This document shows, piece by piece, positions 57,658 through 64,000 of a stretch of DNA of 64,000 bases. The DNA is from Acidimicrobiaceae bacterium (GTDB lineage Bacteria > Actinomycetota > Acidimicrobiia > Acidimicrobiales > Poriferisodalaceae). The translations under genes and the position numbers were made by a program. The notes under the pieces are model-generated. The model ran no database searches and was not told the origin of the DNA. It was given only the letters and a program-made list of their open reading frames with translations. Within the stretch, counting starts at the first letter, position 1. Each line of letters opens with the position of its first letter. The stretch is taken from positions 1-64,000 of the forward strand of contig PBKA01000019.1 of NCBI GenBank assembly GCA_002721305.1, given 5' to 3'.

Positions 57658-58556
57658 CGACCTTGTCAGGGCGAGGGATAACAGCGCTCTATCGACTAGG
57701 GGCTCGGGCCGCTCGAAGTTTGCCCGGACCCGTTGCAAGTGCACTTCCCGGTTTGCTGGCGAGTCCTCTTCATCAGATATTGAGAAAGAAACGATTAATC
57801 GTTCGGCGACACATGAGGCGGTCGCTAGGTCCTGACGCGGACGAAAAGTCGGTGCAGGTTGCGACCAAGAACGCGTTTGCTTCCTACAGCCGTTACTGGA
57901 TCGAGTCCTTTCGACTGCCATCTCGGAACGGATTTCAATTAAGCGAAGGAATAGACGTCCCGGATTATCGATTCGTCGAAGAAGCATTAGATCGGGACAA
58001 AGGAGTAATCCTGGCCCTGCCCCATTTGGGCGGTTGGGAGTGGGCTGGATTCTGGATGGCCACCGTTAACAAGTTGCCGATCACCGTTGTTGTGGAGCCA
58101 ATTAACCCTGATCGACTGTTCCGATGGTTTGCCAGCTTTCGCGAGAGGCTAGGCATGAAGGTGGTACCTCTCGGCCCGACAGCAGGAGCCGAAATTGCGT
58201 CTGCATTAAAGAGAAACGAGATCGTTTGCCTCCTGTGCGACCGGTACATCTCAGGGGGCGGCGTAGAAGTCACCTTTATGGGCGAACGAACAACTTTGCC
58301 AGCTGGCCCGGCTCTTCTTGCGTTGAGAACGGGAGCGTCGATCCTACCCACAGCGGTGTATTTCGAACCGCGCGAGAACCATCTCGGCCTTGTAAGGCCT
58401 CCAATCGATACGACCCGAAGTGGAACGGTCAAGCAAGATGTGCAGCGAATTACCCAAGCACTCGCCGAAGAACTAGAGACCCTGATACGTCGCGATCCCC
58501 AACAATGGCACTTGTTTCAGCCCAATTGGCCGAGTGACTCATCAGAGGAAATGTGA
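57654..58556 (+). CDS. Phosphatidylinositol mannoside acyltransferase / LpxL-family acyltransferase
   Basis: DKGVILALPHLGGWEWAGFWM (HxxxxE-type), ALKRNEIVCLLCDRYISGGGVEVTFMGERTTLPAGPALLALRTGASILP; synteny with pgsA-pimA. Confidence 0.9.
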   Translation: MTTLSGRGITALYRLGARAARSLPGPVASALPGLLASPLHQILRKKRLIVRRHMRRSLGPDADEKSVQVATKNAFASYSRYWIESFRLPSRNGFQLSEGIDVPDYRFVEEALDRDKGVILALPHLGGWEWAGFWMATVNKLPITVVVEPINPDRLFRWFASFRERLGMKVVPLGPTAGAEIASALKRNEIVCLLCDRYISGGGVEVTFMGERTTLPAGPALLALRTGASILPTAVYFEPRENHLGLVRPPIDTTRSGTVKQDVQRITQALAEELETLIRRDPQQWHLFQPNWPSDSSEEM

Positions 58557-58611
58557 GCGTCACGCAATTTCCTCTGTGGAGCGAACGCTACATCGCGTAG
58601 CGTTATTTGAT

Positions 58612-59772
58612 GTGCGGATAGGAATCGTCTCGCCATATAGCCTCAGCACTCCAGGAGGGGTGCAGACGCAAGTCCTCGCTTTAGCAAGGGCCCTGGGAAA
58701 ACTTGGGCACAAGGTTCGAGTCTTAGGGCCCTGTGATGGCGCGCCTCCTGAAACTGGAGTCACGCCCCTAGGTGCCAGCATCCCTACTTTCGCCAACGGC
58801 TCCATAGCCCCAATTGCGCCAGATTTGGCGTGCACTCTGCGAACGATTAGAGCTTTCCGAGACGAAGAGTTCGACGTCGTACATATCCATGAGCCGATCT
58901 GTCCGGGACCGTGCCAAACGGCATTGTTTCTTCGTAGTGCGCCCATCGTAGGAACCTGGCACGCGGCGGGAGGCAGCAAGGCGTACATGACCCCCGGGGT
59001 CCGATGGCTTGCCACAAGGATGAATATCCGAACCGCTGTTTCCGAAGACGCCAAACATATGGCGCATCAAGCTCTCGGTGGGAGCTATGACGTGGTCTTT
59101 AACGGCATTGAGATCAACAAATTTCGGGACGCGAAAGCGGCTACTTCTGAAGGCTCAACGATCGCTTACGTTGGTAGACACGAACCTCGCAAAGGGCTGG
59201 AAGTGTTGCTCCAATCGATGATGTCGTTACCTCAAGACGTGACGTTGTGGATCATGTCCGATGGCCCTCAAACCGAGGAATTGAGAAGTAAGTATGAGGG
59301 AGACTCCCGACTTCGTTGGCTTGGTCCAGTCAGTGATGAGGAGAAGATAAGCAGGATAAAAGGCGCCGACATATTGTGTGTACCTTCGCTTCGGGGAGAA
59401 AGTTTTGGGATTGTCCTCTTAGAAGCTATGGCAGCAGGAACACCCGTAGTAGCAAGTGACTTGCCGGGATACAGAAACGTTGCTGTTAACGGCGATGAGG
59501 CCTATCTCGTGCCGCCGGGTGATGCGACGACCTTGACTGCGGCTCTGGCAAAGGTCCTGAAAGATCAGCCGTTAGCAAATGGGCTCTCCCAGGCTGGCAG
59601 CAAACGAGTAGCAGAATTCTCGATGGAACGTTTAGCCGAAATCTACGTAGGCCTGTACGAACGAGCCATAGAGATTGAAAAAGAAGACCCTGATAGAGGC
59701 GGTTGGCGGGGCGAGTTGACCCGCATGGGTTGGCCCTTCAAGTTAGGTAAAGAAGCCGATCGGGCCTTTTGA
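58612..59772 (+). CDS. pimA: GT4 glycosyltransferase, phosphatidylinositol alpha-mannosyltransferase-like
   Basis: VRIGIVSPYSLSTPGGVQTQVLALARALGKLGHKVRVLGP, VGRHEPRKGLEVLLQSM, PSLRGESFGIVLLEAMAAGTPVVASDLPGYRNV; locus context. Confidence 0.9.
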   Translation: MRIGIVSPYSLSTPGGVQTQVLALARALGKLGHKVRVLGPCDGAPPETGVTPLGASIPTFANGSIAPIAPDLACTLRTIRAFRDEEFDVVHIHEPICPGPCQTALFLRSAPIVGTWHAAGGSKAYMTPGVRWLATRMNIRTAVSEDAKHMAHQALGGSYDVVFNGIEINKFRDAKAATSEGSTIAYVGRHEPRKGLEVLLQSMMSLPQDVTLWIMSDGPQTEELRSKYEGDSRLRWLGPVSDEEKISRIKGADILCVPSLRGESFGIVLLEAMAAGTPVVASDLPGYRNVAVNGDEAYLVPPGDATTLTAALAKVLKDQPLANGLSQAGSKRVAEFSMERLAEIYVGLYERAIEIEKEDPDRGGWRGELTRMGWPFKLGKEADRAF

Positions 59773-59841
59773 CAGCTGAACGGCGCTTGACCTTTACCAC
59801 CGTACAATGCGGTGCAGAGTTGCCAGGAAATATCGGAGACA

Positions 59842-60648
59842 CGTAACCAAATGGACAACCTGAGCGACAAAAATCAGCAACGCGCTGGCCTTCTGATGGC
59901 GCTGTTTGTGGTGAGTGCGGCAGCACTTTCGGTTGTTGTTTATTTCATAGCGAGCATTTTCTCGCTACCGGTTTGGATTGGAGTTCTGCTAGCAGTTCTG
60001 ACCCTGGTATCGCTTATCTACCTAAGTGCGAGTGCCGAACGTCGCATACTGAGCACTTTCGATGGCCAGCAAATTCTGGATAACGAACACCCTCGCCTCA
60101 TCAACCTGGTGGAAGGCGTGTGTCTGTCGACAGGCATTCTTGTTCCCGAAATTCGGGTGATCCCAACCGAAGCGCGCAACATTGCAGCGGTAGGACGCTC
60201 CATTGAACGTTCAACGCTCATCGTTACCTCGGGTCTCTTGGAGTCCGCCAGTCGAGTGGAACTAGAGGCGGTGCTGGCGAATCGAATTTCACAGATAGCA
60301 ACGGGTAAAACGGCGTTGACCACTGTGGCCCTGACAACCTTTGGTCTACAGATCGGAAGCGCTTCATTTCGGATCCAACCTTTCCTAGCGCTGCCGGCGA
60401 TCCTCAAGAAAAAAATAGGATTAGAACTCGACCCAAGTGACGATTTCGTTGGGGACAACGCTGCAGTAAAGATCACGCGCTACCCACCTGGCATGGCGGA
60501 AGCCTTGAAGATGATGGAAAATCGGAACCAAGTCACCGAATCCGGCCGGATCATCGATTCCTTATGGCTACTTAGCTCTGGCTCGAAGAACAAGAAGAAC
60601 AATAGGCCCACGGTCGAAGCCCGCATGACAGCGCTCCGCGAACTGTGA
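59842..60648 (+). CDS. M48/HtpX-like protein with destroyed metal-binding motif (pseudoprotease)
   Basis: Two N-terminal TM segments then EIRVIPTEARNIAAVGRSIERSTLIVTSGLLESASRVELEAVLANRISQIATG: M48 layout, but HExxH replaced by NRISQ. ATG MDNLSD at 59851 is an alternative start. Confidence 0.82.
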   Translation, partial: RNQMDNLSDKNQQRAGLLMALFVVSAAALSVVVYFIASIFSLPVWIGVLLAVLTLVSLIYLSASAERRILSTFDGQQILDNEHPRLINLVEGVCLSTGILVPEIRVIPTEARNIAAVGRSIERSTLIVTSGLLESASRVELEAVLANRISQIATGKTALTTVALTTFGLQIGSASFRIQPFLALPAILKKKIGLELDPSDDFVGDNAAVKITRYPPGMAEALKMMENRNQVTESGRIIDSLWLLSSGSKNKKNNRPTVEARMTALREL

Positions 60649-60655
60649 TTCACCG

Positions 60656-61828
60656 ATGAAGCGAGTCAGCATCACCATAGGAGTATTCGCGATGTGCTGC
60701 ATCGCTTGTGCAGCTGACACCAAAGACGCTTATAACGCAGATGACAAACAAAACCAGAGTTACCAAACACAGTCAGGCGTTGACTCCACTACTACTACCG
60801 AATCCCGTGAATACGGATCAAAGGCACCGGAAATTTCTAATTCCGACGCGAGTGATTCACCGACGACGACCAACCCAGAACAGACTTCAGAAGAACCATC
60901 AGAGATTGAAACCTTGGCTCCGTTTCGAGGTGTTCCGATCAACCCTGAGGACCTTCTTTCGCCCCGCCTTGCGCTGAAGATCGACAACGCCCCGACAGCT
61001 CTTCCTCAAGAAGGTCTTCAAGACGCTGACATTGTTTTCGAAGAATTAGTTGAAGGTGGTCTGACGAGGTTCCTTGCCGTTTTCCAGTCGAAGATTCCAG
61101 AGTTCGTAGGACCTATTCGCTCCGGGAGATCAACCGATATACCGCTTCTCATGCCGTTTGATGGGGCGCTTTTCGGTTGGAGTGGATCGAACTGGGCGTT
61201 CCGAAAACTTTTGGAGACAGTCGCGATCACAGATGTCGGCCTCTACCGAAACCCCTCGACGTATTGGCGTCAAAGTGAGCGACCCTCACCGAGCAATTTG
61301 TGGGTTCGATCCTCACAACTAGTTGAACAGGCAGGGAGCGACCCACTGCCGCCTGAGCCGCTCTGGCCGTTCGAATCATCGAAACAAGCAAATGCTGAGC
61401 CGACTCGCCCCATCGAAGGGATCGAAGTGGACTGGGGTTCAACAAAGGTCTCGTATCGGTGGGATACCAAGCGAAAAGCGTGGAAGAGAGTTCAGAACGG
61501 CAATACCCATACAGCCGTGGACGCCGAGGGTGACGAAGTCGCGCTCGCTCAACAAAATGTGATTATCCAATTCACAAAGTATGTGTTGACCAACGAAGAG
61601 GACGCCAATGGTTCTCGAATTCCACTTGGGCAGGTATCGGAAGGTTCAGGTACCGCCTGGATACTCAAGAACGGCGGGATTGTTGAAGGAAGGTGGAGTA
61701 AAGCGAACATCACTGTTCACGCTGAGTTCGTCGACCAAGCAGGACGTGCGATAGCTATGTCGCCCGGAAGCACCTGGATTTTGCTGGCCCCTCGAGACTC
61801 CGTGAAAGTCCTCGAACTTGATGACTAA
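60656..61828 (+). CDS. DUF3048-domain lipoprotein (YerB-like)
   Basis: Lipobox-like CCIACAAD; RLALKIDNAPTALPQEGLQDADIVFEELVEGGLTRFLAVFQSKIPEFVGPIRSGRSTDIPLL is typical DUF3048. Confidence 0.92.
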   Translation: MKRVSITIGVFAMCCIACAADTKDAYNADDKQNQSYQTQSGVDSTTTTESREYGSKAPEISNSDASDSPTTTNPEQTSEEPSEIETLAPFRGVPINPEDLLSPRLALKIDNAPTALPQEGLQDADIVFEELVEGGLTRFLAVFQSKIPEFVGPIRSGRSTDIPLLMPFDGALFGWSGSNWAFRKLLETVAITDVGLYRNPSTYWRQSERPSPSNLWVRSSQLVEQAGSDPLPPEPLWPFESSKQANAEPTRPIEGIEVDWGSTKVSYRWDTKRKAWKRVQNGNTHTAVDAEGDEVALAQQNVIIQFTKYVLTNEEDANGSRIPLGQVSEGSGTAWILKNGGIVEGRWSKANITVHAEFVDQAGRAIAMSPGSTWILLAPRDSVKVLELDD

Positions 61829-61872
61829 GTTAAGCCGACTCGTTCTGTAATTCGTGGGCTTAGACTAGAGGA

Positions 61873-62775
61873 ATGGCTGATAGTACAAGTAGTTCGAACT
61901 CGCAGGTTGGGACAGTGCGCGTCAAGCGAGGACTGGCTGACATGCTGCGGGGCGGTGTCATCATGGACGTGGTCACACCAGCAGAAGCAAAGATTGCCGA
62001 AGATGCGGGAGCGGTGGCCGTAATGGCTCTTGAGCGAGTACCCGCTGACATTCGACGAGATGGTGGTGTTGCTCGCATGAGCGACCCGGTCATGATCGAA
62101 GGAATACAAGCAGCCGTCACTATTCCAGTAATGGCCAAAGCGAGAATCGGTCACTTTGCTGAAGCCCAAATTCTTGAATCCCTCGGCGTCGACTATGTCG
62201 ACGAATCTGAGGTGTTGACCCCAGCAGATGAATCCCACCACATAGATAAATGGTCATTCACCGTTCCTTTTGTATGCGGAGCGACCAACCTTGGAGAAGC
62301 ACTTCGCCGCATCTCAGAGGGAGCCTGCATGATTCGTTCAAAAGGTGAAGCAGGAACAGGCAACATTGTTGAAGCGGTGCGTCATCTTCGATCGATACTG
62401 GGTGACATTCGAAAGATAACCCAGGCAGATGAGGCTGAATTGTTTGATTGGGCGAAGCAACTCCAGGCCCCTTTGGGCTTGGTCCAAGAGGTCGCAGAGA
62501 CTGGTTCTCTGCCGGTACCCATGTTCTGTGCCGGAGGAATAGCTACGCCAGCAGACGCTTCTTTGGTGATGCAACTGGGAGCCGAAGCGGTGTTCGTCGG
62601 GTCAGGAATTTTCAAGAGTGAGGATCCTGCGCCGCGAGCCAAGGCCATAGTTGAGGCGGTCACCCATTATGAAGACCCAGCGATGGTTGCCAAGGTAAGC
62701 CGAGGTTTAGGCGATGCCATGCCCGGCCTGGAAATCGGCGAACTTGAAACCAAACTCGCCGAACGCGGCTGGTAG
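61873..62775 (+). CDS. pdxS: Pyridoxal 5'-phosphate synthase, PdxS lyase subunit
   Basis: [54 protein letters not shown] ... [12 protein letters not shown]. Confidence 0.98.
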   Translation: MADSTSSSNSQVGTVRVKRGLADMLRGGVIMDVVTPAEAKIAEDAGAVAVMALERVPADIRRDGGVARMSDPVMIEGIQAAVTIPVMAKARIGHFAEAQILESLGVDYVDESEVLTPADESHHIDKWSFTVPFVCGATNLGEALRRISEGACMIRSKGEAGTGNIVEAVRHLRSILGDIRKITQADEAELFDWAKQLQAPLGLVQEVAETGSLPVPMFCAGGIATPADASLVMQLGAEAVFVGSGIFKSEDPAPRAKAIVEAVTHYEDPAMVAKVSRGLGDAMPGLEIGELETKLAERGW

Positions 62776-62784
62776 ACGCTCAGC

Positions 62785-63375
62785 TTGTCAGCGGCAGTTG
62801 GAGTTCTAGCGTTGCAGGGCGCCTCAAGAGAACACACCGCCGCGCTCAAGAGACTTGGCGCGACCGTTCATCAAGTTAGATTGCCGGAGGATCTTGTCGG
62901 GATTGATGCCCTAGTGATCCCTGGTGGCGAGTCGACAACTATCTCCATGCTTCTGGAATCAAGCGGAACGTTTGAGCCTATAGCGCAGCTACTGCATGAA
63001 GGCCTGCCGGTCTTAGGTACCTGTGCCGGAATGATTCTGCTCGCTGGAGACGTCTTGGATGGACGACCAGACCAGAAAAGCTTCGCCCAAATTGATATAG
63101 CCGTTCGCCGAAATGGGTTCGGTCGACAAGTCGCAAGCTTTGAGTCAGATATAAGGATTAAAGGCTTCGAAGAACCATTCCCCGGAGTGTTTATTCGAGC
63201 TCCGGTGGTTCAAACCGTTGACAGGTCTGTCGAGGTCCTCGCGAGCGTCGAATTGGACGGGGGAAAACAATCGCCGGCCCTTTGCCGTCAAGGCAATGTC
63301 ATGGTCAGTAGCTTTCACCCGGAACTAACTGACGATTTACGTATTCATCAGATGTTTCTTACGAACATCAACTAA
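62785..63375 (+). CDS. pdxT: Pyridoxal 5'-phosphate synthase, PdxT glutaminase subunit
   Basis: VGVLALQGASREHTAALKRLGATVHQVR, IPGGESTTISMLLESSG, LGTCAGMILLA; TTG start at 62785. Confidence 0.96.
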   Translation: MSAAVGVLALQGASREHTAALKRLGATVHQVRLPEDLVGIDALVIPGGESTTISMLLESSGTFEPIAQLLHEGLPVLGTCAGMILLAGDVLDGRPDQKSFAQIDIAVRRNGFGRQVASFESDIRIKGFEEPFPGVFIRAPVVQTVDRSVEVLASVELDGGKQSPALCRQGNVMVSSFHPELTDDLRIHQMFLTNIN

Positions 63376-63454
63376 GGGATGATGTGAATTGCTTGGGGCT
63401 TCGGCGTTCGCTCATCCCATAGACAATGGCAGAATATGAACCGGAGGTATCGAA

Positions 63455-64000
63455 GTGTCGGGCCATTCTAAGTGGGCAACCATCAAGCACAAGAAAGGTG
63501 CAGCCGACAAGGCTCGGGGAAAGCTGTTTGCGAAGCTGATACGACAAGTTGAAGTAGCGGCCCGCGAAGGCGGAGGTGACTTAGATTCCAATGCGAATCT
63601 GCGAACGATGTACCAGAAGGCCCGTGACAACTCCGTGCCGTTGGACACCATCGAGCGGGCAATCAAGCGTGGAACCGGGGAACTTGAGGGAGTCAATTAC
63701 GAGCAGGTCAACTACGAAGGCTACGCGCCACATGGTGTCGCAATGTTCGTCGATGTGCTGACTGACAATAGAAATCGGACTGGTGCCGAAATACGAAGCG
63801 TTTTCACCCGAGCTGGTGGGTCCCTAGCTGAACCTGGCGCGGTGGCGTGGCAGTTCGAACGCAAAGGCGTCGTGGTGGTGCCCGGAACCGTCGATGAGGA
63901 TCAAGTCATGATGGCCGCGCTCGAGGCTGGAGCAGAAGATGTGGTCGTTGAGGGCGACGCGTGGAGAGTCACTACCGAAGCTTCGGACACAGCGGCCGTT
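63455..64000 (+). CDS. yebC: YebC/PmpR family protein, truncated by window end (not in ORF track)
   Basis: GTG 63455: VSGHSKWATIKHKKGAADKARGKLFAKLIRQVEVAAREGGGDLDSNANLRTMYQKARDNSVPLDTIERAIKRGTGE..., preceded by ggaggt; open to base 64000. Confidence 0.96.
   Translation, partial: MSGHSKWATIKHKKGAADKARGKLFAKLIRQVEVAAREGGGDLDSNANLRTMYQKARDNSVPLDTIERAIKRGTGELEGVNYEQVNYEGYAPHGVAMFVDVLTDNRNRTGAEIRSVFTRAGGSLAEPGAVAWQFERKGVVVVPGTVDEDQVMMAALEAGAEDVVVEGDAWRVTTEASDTAAV

Noticed and set aside
1-64000. CRISPR array, prophage, transposon or defence island
   Set aside because: No regularly spaced repeats, integrase/transposase motifs, terminal inverted repeats or known defence domains were seen on either strand.

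Overview
Chromosomal window of about 64 kb, densely coding on both strands, apparently from a mid-GC actinobacterium. The lineage is probably an Acidimicrobiia-like marine group; this is inferred from a phosphatidylinositol-mannoside locus, an F420-NADP oxidoreductase, InhA-type FabI, TIGR03084-type DinB proteins and many acyl-CoA/SDR enzymes. The left ~47 kb is mostly catabolic and accessory metabolism: SDRs, acyl-CoA dehydrogenases, CaiB-type CoA transferases, a Rieske oxygenase, TauD and LLM oxygenases, SnoaL/NTF2-like proteins, polysaccharide deacetylases, and a BC-BCCP-CT acyl-CoA carboxylase locus. The right ~17 kb is conserved housekeeping: a heterodimeric ABC exporter, tandem CNNM/CorC proteins, FabI, the HIT-pgsA-acyltransferase-pimA locus, DUF3048, pdxST and yebC. 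I see no rRNA, tRNA, CRISPR array, transposase, prophage or recognisable defence island. The strongest unexplained signals are: (1) a single in-frame TGA, at a position normally occupied by a conserved Gly, splitting an otherwise continuous single-chain biotin-dependent acyl-CoA carboxylase; (2) two proteins that look like protease pseudoenzymes (M41/FtsH-like with HVAGH, and M48/HtpX-like with NRISQ in place of HExxH); (3) a tandem CaiB fusion whose first half appears to lack the catalytic Asp; (4) an InhA-like FabI carrying Ala at the position equivalent to InhA Ser94; (5) a CDP-alcohol phosphotransferase lacking the conserved motif Arg; and (6) a short Cys-rich DUF5522-like gene missed by the ORF track. 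All family assignments come from reading motifs by eye; no searches were run.
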